Below, in pieces: positions 25,030 through 35,400 of a stretch of DNA of 64,000 nucleotides. The translations under genes were made by a program, and so were the position numbers. The notes under the pieces were generated by a model. It did not search any database and was not told the DNA's origin. It saw only the letters and a list, made by a program, of their open reading frames with translations. The stretch comes from Nonomuraea solani (GTDB lineage: Bacteria > Actinomycetota > Actinomycetes > Streptosporangiales > Streptosporangiaceae), in contig NZ_FNVT01000012.1 of assembly GCF_900108335.1 (NCBI RefSeq), positions 306,839 through 370,838 on the forward strand, read 5' to 3'. Within the stretch, counting starts at the first letter, position 1. The number at the start of each line of letters is the position of its first letter.

Positions 25030-26751
25030 TCACTCACGCCTGTCCTCGCCGCGCAGACGCTCTTCGAGGGTCTCCACCAGGCCGGCGATCACTCCATCTG
25101 GGGAGGGGCTGTAGTGCGGGATCGCCCAGCGCGTGATCCTGGCGTCGATCACCGTGGGCCGGCCCGAGCCCAGCGCCGCGCGGAAGGCGTCCTCGAACTC
25201 CGCGATCGTCTCCACCCGGTATCCGTCCGCTCCACACGCACGGGCGTAGGCCGCGAAGTCCGGGTTCTCGAATTCGACGAGGCCGCTCTCAAGGTACGCC
25301 GAGATCTGGTACAGCTTGATCAGCTTGAACTCTTGATCGTCGAAGATGACCCAGATGACGGGAATGTCGTGCTCGACGGCGGTCATCAGCTCGAATCCGG
25401 ACAGCGAGTAACACCCGTCGCCGCAGCCGACCACGACCGTACGCCCGGGCTGGGCGAGTTTCACTCCGAGCGCGCCGTTGACATGCCCGGCCATCGGCCC
25501 GAACGAGCCGGCCTTGCGGAAGTTCTGGCCCTCCTCGACGTCCACGTAATAGCCGAGCCACGCGAGATGGGCACCCGCGTCGGCCAGGAGGACGGCGCCT
25601 TCGGGAAGCATCCGGCCGATCGCCTGCGCGAGCATCCCCGGGTGGATCCCGCGGGTCAGATGGATGATGTGCCTGCGCTCGTAGTCCTTGCCCGCCACGT
25701 CCGCGGCGGGAACCGGGCCGACCTTCCGCTCCAGCGCCTCGGCCAGGGCCGCGACCGCCGGGCGCGCATCCGACAGCAGCGCGTGGTCGGGCTCGTAGGC
25801 CTTGTGGAACTCGGTCTCCCAGATGTTCACGTGGATGAGCACTTTCCCGTCGAACAGATCCTCGCGGTAGTCGAACGTGGCGTGCTGGTTCAGGGAATTG
25901 CCGACGCACAGGACGACGTCGGCCTCGCGGAAGGCCTTCCAGGCGCTCGTGTGACCGCTGTCGGCGAACACACCCAGTGCAAGGGGGTGGGTCTCCGACA
26001 TGATCCCCTTGCCGTCGAGCGTCGTCAGCAGCGGGATCTGAAACCGTTCGACCAAGTGCTTGATCTGGGGCCCGGCGCCGCTGCGGACAGCGCCGAAACC
26101 GGCGAGCACGACGACGCGCCGATGCCGCCGGATGGCGTCCGCCAGCACCGAGGCGATCTCCTCCACGCGAGCCGGGTCGGGCAGGACCGGCGCGACGCCG
26201 AGCCGGATGGGGCGCACGTTCCCGACCTTGACGCCGCGCTCGGTCAGGTCGAGGGGGACATGGATGTGAACGGGGCCCGGCCGCCCTTCGAACGCGATGT
26301 TGATCGCCTCCTCGAGCACCTCGCAGGTGTCGGCGGCATCCTCCAGCAGGTAGGACTTCTTGGTCGTGGCGGCGAACATGGCCCGCGAGTCGGGGGTCCC
26401 CGCAAGGCCGGAGGTCTCGTTCAGCGAGCCCCGGCCCTGCCATTTCCTGGACGCGTATCCGGAGACGGCCAGGACCGGATAGGAGTCGGACATCGCCATG
26501 GCCAATCCGGAGAACAGGTTGAACGCCCCGGGCCCGGCCGTGGCGAAGCAGAAGCCCAGCTTCCCGCTGAACATCGCGTACCCGCAGGCCATGAACGACG
26601 CGGCCTGCTCGTGGCGGGTGATGATCGGCCGGATCCGCCGCGAGTGCTTCAACGCCAGCATCAGGCCTGCCGCGTTCTCCCCCGCGCCGCCGAAGGCCGC
26701 CTCGACCCCGACGTCTTCGAGCCCGGCGACGATGGCTTCGTACACTCTCAT
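25030..26751 (-). CDS. ThDP-dependent enzyme (acetolactate-synthase superfamily)
   Basis: 573 residues from ATG 26751 (GAGAAGG upstream; the longer start would overlap the preceding gene). Catalytic Glu in ITRHEQAASFMACGYA; Pyr-domain signature TAGPGAFNLFSGLAMAMSDS; central Rossmann domain; ThDP motif VVGCGDGCYSLSGFELMTAV ending IWVIFDDQEFK (GDG-x25-DD instead of NN). The family includes acetolactate synthase, sulfopyruvate and phenylglyoxylate-type decarboxylases and sulfoacetaldehyde acetyltransferase. The FAD arm looks degenerate, so a decarboxylase or carboligase is as likely as ALS. It is the last gene of the peroxidase/nitroreductase run, 10 bases after its neighbour, so probably shares its pathway. 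Confidence 0.88.
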   Translation of the reverse strand: MRVYEAIVAGLEDVGVEAAFGGAGENAAGLMLALKHSRRIRPIITRHEQAASFMACGYAMFSGKLGFCFATAGPGAFNLFSGLAMAMSDSYPVLAVSGYASRKWQGRGSLNETSGLAGTPDSRAMFAATTKKSYLLEDAADTCEVLEEAINIAFEGRPGPVHIHVPLDLTERGVKVGNVRPIRLGVAPVLPDPARVEEIASVLADAIRRHRRVVVLAGFGAVRSGAGPQIKHLVERFQIPLLTTLDGKGIMSETHPLALGVFADSGHTSAWKAFREADVVLCVGNSLNQHATFDYREDLFDGKVLIHVNIWETEFHKAYEPDHALLSDARPAVAALAEALERKVGPVPAADVAGKDYERRHIIHLTRGIHPGMLAQAIGRMLPEGAVLLADAGAHLAWLGYYVDVEEGQNFRKAGSFGPMAGHVNGALGVKLAQPGRTVVVGCGDGCYSLSGFELMTAVEHDIPVIWVIFDDQEFKLIKLYQISAYLESGLVEFENPDFAAYARACGADGYRVETIAEFEDAFRAALGSGRPTVIDARITRWAIPHYSPSPDGVIAGLVETLEERLRGEDRRE

Positions 26752-26761
26752 GATCGCCTTC

Positions 26762-28135
26762 TCACGCGTGCCATCGCGCGTCATGCCGCCGATGCGCCTC
26801 GGTCGTCCCGTTCGCGAAGAACCGCTCGTAGTACTCGGGCTCGATGTGATGGGTCTGCAGCCAGATGCCCGGTACGTGCACGGCGTCGGCGTGTGCGGGG
26901 AACCGGCCGTGCGTGGCGTGGATGTAGACGCAGATGTCGCGCGCGCAGTCGATGACCGCCTGCTCGTACGGGCTCGCCTCGGCCAGGTAACGCCGCCCGT
27001 AGTCGCCCTTGTAGATGTGGGCGAAGGTCGCGTCGTCGGTGTAGATCCCGCCCGGGCCGAACTTCGCCCGTACGACGCTGTCCACGGCCGCCTCCATCGA
27101 GGGATGGTTGGGCGGGCAGGCGGCCTTGATGAGATGCTCCCCCTCCACCCGCAGGCCCACGGGGTGGGAGCGCAGCGCGGCGTACTTCGGCAGCGGCACG
27201 TGCCAGCGCAGGACGTCGGCGAGGCGGAAGCGCGGCGTGACGAAGTCGAAGCCGAGCATCCGGCCGTAGGCCCGGGAGAACTTCGGGTCGCCCAGCATGA
27301 TCTGCGGGTGGATCGTGCCGTGGATCCAGGCGCCCAGCCCCATCGCGTCCGCGGTCAGCATCAGGTTCTGCACCAGCAGGTCCGCCTCGATCTGGGTGCG
27401 CATCGACCCCATGGCTCCGAGTGGCAGCTTGATGTCCGGGTTGAGGAATCCGTTCTTGACCCATTTCGCCACGCCGGCCAGGCGATAGAAGTTGCGGTCG
27501 TCGACGATCGTCGGCCTGGCCCCGTCCGGCTGGGTGAGCAGGAACATCAGGCAGTTGATGTACTGGTGGGAGAGGTCCACCACAGGCAGGAAGATCGTGG
27601 TGCCGGCCAGATTGGACAGGAACCGGTTGGAGTCGAGGTAGGCCGGGAAGTCCCGCAGCCCCTCGGCCACGTCGAGACGGTGGCCGAGGACTCGGACCTT
27701 GGCCTGACGGGCCCGCTCGATCAGCGCGTCGGCGGTGAAGGGCCGGTCCGGAGCCGGGGGGAGCTTCCTCAGGTAGTACGTGCCGGAGTCGTTGATCATG
27801 AAGAAGTGCGTGCCCTGCGCGTTGTCGGGGCTGCCCGCCGTCCGGCCGGCCATGGTGAGGTTGGGCTTGGCCATGATGGGATCGCCGTTCCGCGGATCCT
27901 CGAACGGCCGGTCGGGCATGGTCAGCCCGGAGCAGCCGGTGAGCGCGATGAGCAGCGCCTCCTCCAGCTCCGTCAGCGGCATCGGCGGGTGGGGCGACCG
28001 GTAGCTCATCGAACCCGCCGGGACGGACGCGCCGCGGCTGACGCGGTGGGTCCGGCGTTTCCAGATGGTCTCCAGCAGGGGCCGGGCCAGAAGCTCCTCC
28101 AGCCCTTCCTGCCTGGTGGCGGATGTGGTGGCCAT
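26762..28135 (-). CDS. nitroreductase-superfamily-like protein
   Basis: 457 residues. Near the N-terminus KRRTHRVSRGASVPAGSMSY and LTELEEALLIALTGCSG resemble the FMN-binding start of nitroreductases, and the C-terminal half has QIEADLLVQNLMLTADAMGL, GAWIHG, a pattern typical of the dimer/FMN region. A long insert between them is unusual. Flavin-dependent dehydrogenation (as in SagB-type azoline oxidases) is conceivable, but the match is partial. It sits 14 bases after the peroxidase gene and 10 before the ThDP gene, so the three are almost certainly one transcript. Confidence 0.55.
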   Translation of the reverse strand: MATTSATRQEGLEELLARPLLETIWKRRTHRVSRGASVPAGSMSYRSPHPPMPLTELEEALLIALTGCSGLTMPDRPFEDPRNGDPIMAKPNLTMAGRTAGSPDNAQGTHFFMINDSGTYYLRKLPPAPDRPFTADALIERARQAKVRVLGHRLDVAEGLRDFPAYLDSNRFLSNLAGTTIFLPVVDLSHQYINCLMFLLTQPDGARPTIVDDRNFYRLAGVAKWVKNGFLNPDIKLPLGAMGSMRTQIEADLLVQNLMLTADAMGLGAWIHGTIHPQIMLGDPKFSRAYGRMLGFDFVTPRFRLADVLRWHVPLPKYAALRSHPVGLRVEGEHLIKAACPPNHPSMEAAVDSVVRAKFGPGGIYTDDATFAHIYKGDYGRRYLAEASPYEQAVIDCARDICVYIHATHGRFPAHADAVHVPGIWLQTHHIEPEYYERFFANGTTEAHRRHDARWHA

Positions 28136-28149
28136 GATCGGCCTCGCTT

Positions 28150-31065
28150 TCAGTCGTGCATGACGCCGGTGTTCGCCTCGGGCATGGCCGGCCGCCACGG
28201 CGCGAAGGCGCTCGCGGTCCGGGGCAGCAGGCTCGCCAGTTCGGGGCAGTGCCGCAGGGTGACGCTCGTCATGCCGTTGCGGTCGATCCAGTCCATTCCC
28301 AGCGGGGTGTAGATCTCGGGTCGGAAATCCACGGTGAGGAAGCGGTCGCTCTGGAGCCGCCTGCTGGCCATGAGGATGAAGATGCGGAAAGCGGTGTCGC
28401 CGAAGCCGAAGTTCTCGGGCGGGTTCTCCGCGAAGAGCCCGACCATCGTGTCGATGTCGTCCACCGAACGGTAGACGTCCTTCAGCCGGGCCAGGGCGTC
28501 CGGATCGGAGGTAAGGTCCTCGAAGCGCCGCAGACGCGGCTTGTGCAGGCCGGCGCGGAAGTCGTTGTAACGCGGTACGGCGCGGCGGCGGGTGCGCACC
28601 AGGTCGACCACGGACAGGTCGATGATCTCCCCGTCTCGCTCGAACGCCTGCAGCGCGCGCGGGAAGTTGCGCAGCGTGATCGCGCCGGGGTGAGCGATGC
28701 CGAACGAGTAGAGCGAGTTGGCCAGGCCCGCCCGGCGCATGAGCGGCTCCGTGGCGGCGCCCCGCACGTCGTTGAAGCCGAGGCTCTCCAGCGGCCGGCC
28801 ACTCCTGTGGTCGGCGATCTCGTAGTCGTCCGGGATCAGCGGGTGCATCCGGTAGACGGTGACGAAGTCCTCGGTGAGCGAGTACGGCGCGCCGTGGTGG
28901 TCCGGCAGCGTCCGCGGTATCCCGGTGAGCGCGTGCGTGTCGGCCAGCCACAGCCCGAGGTGGGTCAGCCAGTTCTTCGGCGGCCCCTGCCAGTTGGCCG
29001 TCAGCCCGATGTCGATCAGCTCGGTCGCGAGGATCGCGGGCGTCCACTCCACCGTGTGGATCTTGGCGATGAGGGCGGAGACGACGAGCCTCGCCGTGTG
29101 GTACACCGACTCCTCGTCCATGCCGGGGTACTCGTCCCGTAGCGCCCGGCACACGGCGTTGTGCTCGCGGGCGAAGAGGGTGTGCATGACGCTGAGCCCC
29201 AGCCACCAGTTCTCGCGAAACCCCGTGATCGGGATGCCGTCCGGTCCTGGCGCCAGGTGGCCGTCCTCCAGGCGCAGCGAAGCACCGCCGCCCGGCTCGC
29301 GCAGGGACTTGGCGACGCTCTCGTCGCCGCCATAGACCTCCGAACCGTCCCACCAGTGGGAGGCCGCGTTGGCCGACAGAATCGGCGACCCCGCGCCGCC
29401 GGCCGGGCGCAGATCCTCGTTCTCGGCGAAACGCATCACCCTCTCAGGTGCGCCTCCGGATGAGTTGACCCAGGTCATGCCATGGGGAAGCGGCACCTCG
29501 ACGTTCTTCGTCCCGGGTGGGCAGCGCTTGTGGTCGACCCAGTCGTGCACCTGGAACTGGATCCAGGCGGCGGCGAGGACGTTCAGCGACCTGGCCGGGA
29601 TGAAGGTCTCACGGTGGAGCAGTTCTCTGCTGACGACCACCGGGTTGGGCTCGTCGAACAGGTCCGGCCGGTGCACGGGCGCGAGGTTGCGGCCGAAGGG
29701 TGAGCCGAGCGCGCCCATCGTGGGCGCGGACAGGTCGTTGAAGGTGCCGTCGTAGGTCCGCCGGACACGCACGTGCTCATCGATGGGCGGAGGCACCGGG
29801 TGCGCCGCGGGCGGGCCCTGCTCCGCGTCGGTGTCGATGAGGTTGTCCCGGCGCAGCACCTGCCGGATGGTCGCGACATTGAGCAGGCCGAGCCAGGTCG
29901 GCAGTCTGTGCCACGGGACGAAACGGCTGAGGACGCCGAACCCGGCGCGCAGCAGCGCGCCGACGACGAGGTTGCGTTCCGGCGGCGGCGTCAGGAAGCG
30001 GAGTCCGCGCCGATGGGCGCTGCCGGCCTCGTAGGCGGCCTTGCGCGCGCGGTTCAGGTTGCCGAGAGGACGGAACTCGCCGGTGGTGTTCCACGGGTCG
30101 AAGGCGAGGTGGTCGATGCGTGCCGCCGTGGCGCGCGCCTCCGCGGTGTCCAGGTTCTGGCGCGGGATCGTCAGCGTGGCCACGGGGACGACCGGCACGT
30201 CCTCGTCCGGCCAGTCCGCCGCGCCGTTCTCGACAGGCGTGAGCCGGACGTCCTCGAACCGCTGCACGCACAGGTCGAAGACGACGTCCTGCCTGGCCAG
30301 CCGGGCTTCGAGCTCGTGCGACAGGTAGTCGTCATCCCCGCTTGGGGGCGGGGGCGCCGCCGGGGCTCCCGAGGCCGGCCGCAGCCGGTAGCGCACCGGC
30401 CCGGCCGCGCCCCACAGGATGGCGCCACGGCTCCAGTACGTCTCCAGAGCCAGGCTGCGCACCTCACGGCGGGACCCGGCGAGCACGTTGCGCCGCATAC
30501 GAGCGGCGGTGGACCAGCCCAGAGCCCAGGGCAGCCTGGCGTACAGGGCCACGGCCTTGCGCACGTTGGTGCTCGCGCCCGCCATGACCTGCGCGAACAC
30601 CACGAACTCGCGCGCGTTCCGCGCGTGGGAGACCGGATGGTTCGTCATGAGGAGGTCGTGGGTCTCATCCGGCCCCACCTGAACCCGCAGTGCCGCGCCC
30701 CGCAGGTCCGGGGCGAGGTCGGGCTGGCGGGTGCCGCTCGCGTTCGACAATCGGACGATGACCGGGTACTCGGCGCCGGGCTGCGCGAATCCGGTCCGCA
30801 GGTCCTCGGGCAGGGCGGTGTGGAACCTCAAGGTGGCGTTCTCGACGCCGAGGATCGCCTTGGCGTGGAAGGCCCGGTCGATCCCGGGGGCGCGGCCGCG
30901 CTCCTTGATCTTCAACTGGACCCGCATGAGATCGCGGGCGAGCTTCTCGAAGATCACCCGTTCTCGCTCGGGCGTGCCCCCGACATAACGCTCGTACGAC
31001 TCAGGCGCGGGCGGCTCGCGCAGCGCCGGAGGCTCGCCGGCGAGATGCTCCTGCTGCTTGGCCAT
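28150..31065 (-). CDS. catalase-like domain fused to COX/LDS-type haem peroxidase
   Basis: 971 residues. Part 1 (about 30-360) has a catalase-family pattern: DRAFHAKAILGVENATLRFH, YPVIVRLSNASGTRQPDLAP, DLRGAALRV, LLMTNHPVSHARNAREFVVF. No catalase-type RxxxY haem ligand is obvious, so this domain may have another role. Part 2 (about 430-960) is an animal-type peroxidase: distal His in WIQFQVHDWVDHK, LSVMHTLFAREHNAVCRAL, proximal His in FVTVYRMHPLIPDDYEI, as in cyclooxygenase and linoleate diol synthase. Such enzymes form fatty-acid hydroperoxides. A fatty-acid oxygenase with a second domain that rearranges the hydroperoxide is the obvious model. No signal peptide. Confidence 0.85.
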   Translation of the reverse strand: MAKQQEHLAGEPPALREPPAPESYERYVGGTPERERVIFEKLARDLMRVQLKIKERGRAPGIDRAFHAKAILGVENATLRFHTALPEDLRTGFAQPGAEYPVIVRLSNASGTRQPDLAPDLRGAALRVQVGPDETHDLLMTNHPVSHARNAREFVVFAQVMAGASTNVRKAVALYARLPWALGWSTAARMRRNVLAGSRREVRSLALETYWSRGAILWGAAGPVRYRLRPASGAPAAPPPPSGDDDYLSHELEARLARQDVVFDLCVQRFEDVRLTPVENGAADWPDEDVPVVPVATLTIPRQNLDTAEARATAARIDHLAFDPWNTTGEFRPLGNLNRARKAAYEAGSAHRRGLRFLTPPPERNLVVGALLRAGFGVLSRFVPWHRLPTWLGLLNVATIRQVLRRDNLIDTDAEQGPPAAHPVPPPIDEHVRVRRTYDGTFNDLSAPTMGALGSPFGRNLAPVHRPDLFDEPNPVVVSRELLHRETFIPARSLNVLAAAWIQFQVHDWVDHKRCPPGTKNVEVPLPHGMTWVNSSGGAPERVMRFAENEDLRPAGGAGSPILSANAASHWWDGSEVYGGDESVAKSLREPGGGASLRLEDGHLAPGPDGIPITGFRENWWLGLSVMHTLFAREHNAVCRALRDEYPGMDEESVYHTARLVVSALIAKIHTVEWTPAILATELIDIGLTANWQGPPKNWLTHLGLWLADTHALTGIPRTLPDHHGAPYSLTEDFVTVYRMHPLIPDDYEIADHRSGRPLESLGFNDVRGAATEPLMRRAGLANSLYSFGIAHPGAITLRNFPRALQAFERDGEIIDLSVVDLVRTRRRAVPRYNDFRAGLHKPRLRRFEDLTSDPDALARLKDVYRSVDDIDTMVGLFAENPPENFGFGDTAFRIFILMASRRLQSDRFLTVDFRPEIYTPLGMDWIDRNGMTSVTLRHCPELASLLPRTASAFAPWRPAMPEANTGVMHD

Positions 31066-31218
31066 GTGATCTCCCCCGAGATGCGGCCGCGTCGGCCATG
31101 AGCGGTCGCGGCGCGAGAACCTTCGTCCGGTATTCCCAAGCGCGATGGGACGATGCCCGCCTTTCCCTCAGCACTGCCCATTCTTGAGAGAACGGCTATC
31201 CGCGCGCGACATGGCTGA

Positions 31219-32181
31219 TCAGGGGTTGTCCACGCCGCGAGAGCTATCCCGGACATTCCTGAGCACGTTCTGGCCCTGCTCGTCCACCAGCCGCGTGATG
31301 AGCTGCTGCGCGGCGCCGAAGAGAGCCGCCCAGCCCAGGATCTGCGCGCTGGTGTCGAGCTCGCTCAACCCGGGGACGAAGCGGGCCTGGATCAACATCA
31401 GCCCGATGACCGCGGACACGGCCCCGGCCGGAAGCTTCAGCAGCGCCAGCACGATCGGCAGCGTGTAGGGAGCCGAGGTCCCGTGGATGTGACGCAGGCC
31501 GATCGCGCCCACCAGCGATGCCGCCGACAGGCCGACGAGCTCCACGATGGCCACGTCCCAGGGGCTCGGGAGCCGCCCGATGGGGCACGCTGGCCCGGTG
31601 GAGGGATCGTTGAAGCAGAGTTTGATCGCCTGAGGGTGGAGCGCCCCCACCACGGACAGGGCCAGGGCGACGACGGCCATGACGGCGGTGGAGATCAGAA
31701 TCGTGTTGCGGAAGCTGCGCAGCCGCACCTTCTCCTGCTGCGCGGCGATGTTGGCCGCCTGAAGCGTGATCACCGCCAGAGTACGGTCCTGCGGCGACAG
31801 CTTGCCGTCCTGACCACCAAGGTGCTCCTCCAGCTTGGCCCTGCGCGGATCCTGCGGCCCCAGGTGCTGCAACGCACGCGCGAGCACGTCACTGCCCCAC
31901 CAGGGGAGCTCCATATCCGGGATCAGCTTCAGCAGGGCGACCTCGACCTTGTTGATGTTCGCCCAGGTACGGTCCACGGCGAGCCCCGACCACGCCCCCT
32001 TCAGGCTCGGCTCGGCCGCCGCGGCCTCACGCGCCGCGTCGAGATGTCGCTGCGCGCCCCGGGCAGGAGCGGACCCGTCGTTGTAGCCGTCAAGCTGGCT
32101 CTGCAGTTCGGCGATGTACGCCAACGCGCGCTGCCGCCACGAGAATGCGTTCTTTCCGGCCACATCCTGTGTGGGGTTCAT
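31219..32181 (-). CDS. four-helix membrane protein of unknown function
   Basis: 320 residues from ATG 32181. The first 165 residues are soluble and helical (RQRALAYIAELQSQLDGY, WSGLAVDRTWANINKVEVAL, LARALQHLGPQDPRRAKLEE). Then four hydrophobic segments: ILISTAVMAVVALALSVVG, VAIVELVGLSAASLVGAIGL, TLPIVLALLKLPAGAVSAVIG and ILGWAALFGAAQQLI. It resembles hypothetical proteins found beside STAND NTPases. It precedes the peroxidase gene on the same strand by 153 bases. Confidence 0.7.
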   Translation of the reverse strand: MNPTQDVAGKNAFSWRQRALAYIAELQSQLDGYNDGSAPARGAQRHLDAAREAAAAEPSLKGAWSGLAVDRTWANINKVEVALLKLIPDMELPWWGSDVLARALQHLGPQDPRRAKLEEHLGGQDGKLSPQDRTLAVITLQAANIAAQQEKVRLRSFRNTILISTAVMAVVALALSVVGALHPQAIKLCFNDPSTGPACPIGRLPSPWDVAIVELVGLSAASLVGAIGLRHIHGTSAPYTLPIVLALLKLPAGAVSAVIGLMLIQARFVPGLSELDTSAQILGWAALFGAAQQLITRLVDEQGQNVLRNVRDSSRGVDNP

Positions 32182-32446
32182 CGTTGTGCGTCTTTCCGCG
32201 TGCGGGCTCGCTGTCCATTGACGAAATGCCCGGGATCGTACGCGGCGGAACGACCGCTTGTTCAACGACGATGAAGTCTGGGCGCGTTGTTGACCTTCGC
32301 ATCTGGCAACGAGCCGAGATCATCGATCGTGCGGCGGCAAGGCATCTTCGCACCCACCGGCTCTGGCGCGGGGCAGATGGTTCCGCACTTCATCGCCATC
32401 GTCATCGAGAGGTAGGTGTACATCCTCGCGGTCGTCATCTACGAGG

Positions 32447-35400
32447 TCAGCGGCCCAGCAGTGCCGCCGACGTGAACCGCTCCGGTGCGCCGATGACCGT
32501 GAACAACGCATGGGCCTGCCCCCAAAGGCGCCGGGACTCCGTGCCTTTCACGGCATGACCGAGGGTCATCAGGGCGCGTGCGTGATCCAGGCGCTGCCCG
32601 GATCGCCGTGCGAGTTCCAGGGCCCGCGCGCACGCCTCGACGCACCGCTCGTCGTCGCCCATCGCCAGGTGGATGGCGGCGAGCAGGCCGTGCAGCCGCG
32701 GCAGGTTCAGCAGGTTGGACGTGTGCGCCAGCTCCAGCGACCGGTGCGCCGCGTCGCGCGCGTCTTCGTACCGGCCCTGGTGGTAGAGGAACTCCGCGCG
32801 GCCGAGCAGCACGTGGTCCAGGTCGATGGCCGTGTGCTCGGCGAGCTCCAGCGCGGCGTCGAGGTGGGCGAGCGCGCCCTCCGCTCTGCCGAGCTCCAGC
32901 TCCGCTGCCGCCATGCCGGTCAGCGAGGCGATCTGGCACCGCCGGTTCTCGACCTCCTCGGCGATGGCCAGGCTCCGGCCGAAGGCGTCGATCGCCCGCT
33001 CGTGGTCGCCGGCGTCGCAGTGCACCGAGCCGAACGTCTCGTAGGTGACCGCCTCGGCGTATCGCAACCCGTCGGCCAGGGCCAAGGCCTCGCGAAGGGA
33101 CTCCAGCGCCTCGGGGAACCGGGCCTGCATCTTGCGTACGAGGGCCAGGTTCACCAGGGTCAGCGTCTGGAGATGCCGGTCGCCGGACGCTTCGGTCAAG
33201 GGCAGGGAGGCCCGCAGGCATTCCTCGGCGCGGTCCAGCCGGGCGAGCATGAGGTAGGCGGACGCCAGGTTGTTCAGCCCGCGTGCCTCGCCGCGTACCG
33301 ACCCGAGCGCGTGGTGGATCTCCACCGACCGCTGATACCGCGGGATGGCCTCGTGCGGCTCTCCCATCTGTTTGAGCACCACGCCGCAGCCTTGCAGGGC
33401 CCTGGCCTCGCCCAGCGGCCAGCCCGCCCGGCGGGCCAGCGCCAGCGCACGCTCGTAGTGGTCCATGGCGCTCTTGAGGTCGGCCATACGCCATCGGGCG
33501 AGTCCTAGCGAATGGTGCATCCCGGCCTGCCCTCTGAGGTTCCGCTCGTCCTCGGCGGCGGCCAGCGCGATCTCCGCGAGACGCAGCCACTCCCCGCGGG
33601 TCCGCCGGTGGTGCAGGATGTCCGTCAGGGCCTCGACCAGCAGCCACGCGTACTGCCGCGGGCCCTGCTCGGCGGCGTACGACACGGCGGCCACGAGGTT
33701 GTCCCACTCGGTGTCGAGCCAGTCGAGGGCGTCGGCCGCGGCGTCGAAGGTCGTCGGAGTGACCTCGGGCCGAACCCCGTCGCGGGCGAGCTCCGCGACT
33801 TCGAAGCCGGCCACCGCGGTGGCGCCGACGACCGTACGCAGGTAGTAGTCGAGTAGCCGCCGGACGGCGGCCCACCGCTCGCTCGCGGAGTCCTCGGCGA
33901 GGCTGCGCTGTGCGGCGTACTCCAGCACCAGGTCATGAGCGGCGAAACGGTGCGGCCCCGTCTCCTTGATCAGGTGGATCCGCGCCACCGTACCCAGAAG
34001 GTCCTCCGCGTGGTCGCGCCTGGTCCGCATCAGGGCTGCCGCCGCCGCAGAAGTGATGCCGCTCCCCCGCGCCAGGCCGAGCAGGCGGAACATCCGCTGC
34101 GCCGCCGGCGGCAGCGCATTGTGCGACAGGTCGAGAGCCGCCTGTACGGCCACGCTGTCGTCGCCCTCCACGCGCAACCGCACCAGCCGCCCCCGGTCCG
34201 CGAGCTGGCGTACGTAGTGGCCGATCATCCGGTGCCCGTGGTCGCCGATCCAGGACACGGCTATGGACAGAGCCAGCGGCAGCCGGCCACAGAGCGCCAC
34301 GAGCTCGTCGGCGGCGTCCGGCTCCCGGAGCAGGCGGTCCTCGCCGATGCCCTGAGCGAGCAGTTGACGCGCCTCCCCATGGTCCAGTACGTCCAGCGTG
34401 AGGCGCTCGATCCCGTCCATGGCCACCAGGCCGCCCAGCCGGCTGCGGCTCGTGACGACGGCCCGGCACCCGGGGTCCGCGGGCAGCAACGCGCGTACCT
34501 GCTCCGGGTCGGCGACGTCGTCCAGGACCACCAGCACGCGCCGGCCCGCCAGGAGCGAGCGGTAGAGCGCGATCTGTGCGTCCAGCTCGACCGGTATGTC
34601 CTTCGCCGCCGCGCCGAGCCCCTGTAACAGCAGTTGCAGCGCCTCGGGGAGGGACATGGGCTCGCGCTGGTCGAAACCCCGCAGGTCGAGGAACAACTGC
34701 CCGTCGGGAAAGAGCTCGCTCGCGTGGTGTGCCCACCGGATCGCCAGCGCGGTCTTCCCCACGCCGGCGGGGCCGACCACGAGCGTCACCCGGCCGGCGT
34801 CCATGCGCCGGAGCTCCGCGGAGCGGCCCACGAAGCGGCTGGTGGCGGGCGGCAACTGGCGCGGCATCGGTGCCGGCCCGGCCGCCGGCTCTTCTTCGAG
34901 CAGGCTCTGGTGCAGCCGCTGCAGCTCGCCGCTCGGTTCCACCCCGACCTCGCGTACGAGCTTCGTACGGAAATCCCGGTAGACCTCCAGAGCGTCGGGG
35001 AGACGGCCGTCGTCGCGGAGCGCCCGCATGAGCAGCGCGTGGGGCCGCTCACGGAGCGGCTGGTCGGCGAGGAGCCGCGTCAGGCCGGGGATGGCCGCCC
35101 GGCTCCGCCCGATCCCGAGCAGCGCGGCGGCGTGGCCCTCGGCCGCCTCACACCTGAGCTCCGCGAGCCGGTGGCGCTCCGCCTGGGCGTCCGGGTCGGC
35201 CAGATCGGCGAAGGGGTCGCCGCGCCACAGCGCGAGAGCCCGGTCGTACAGATCCAGCGCGGCCTGACCGGCTTCCTGCCGCGCGCTCTCCACCAGGGAG
35301 GCGAACTCCTCGGCGTCCACCGCGGCCGCTCCGGCGGGGATCAGGTATCCCGATCCCGGGCTCCAGGTGAGAACGACGTCCCGCCCATGAGGGCTGAGCG

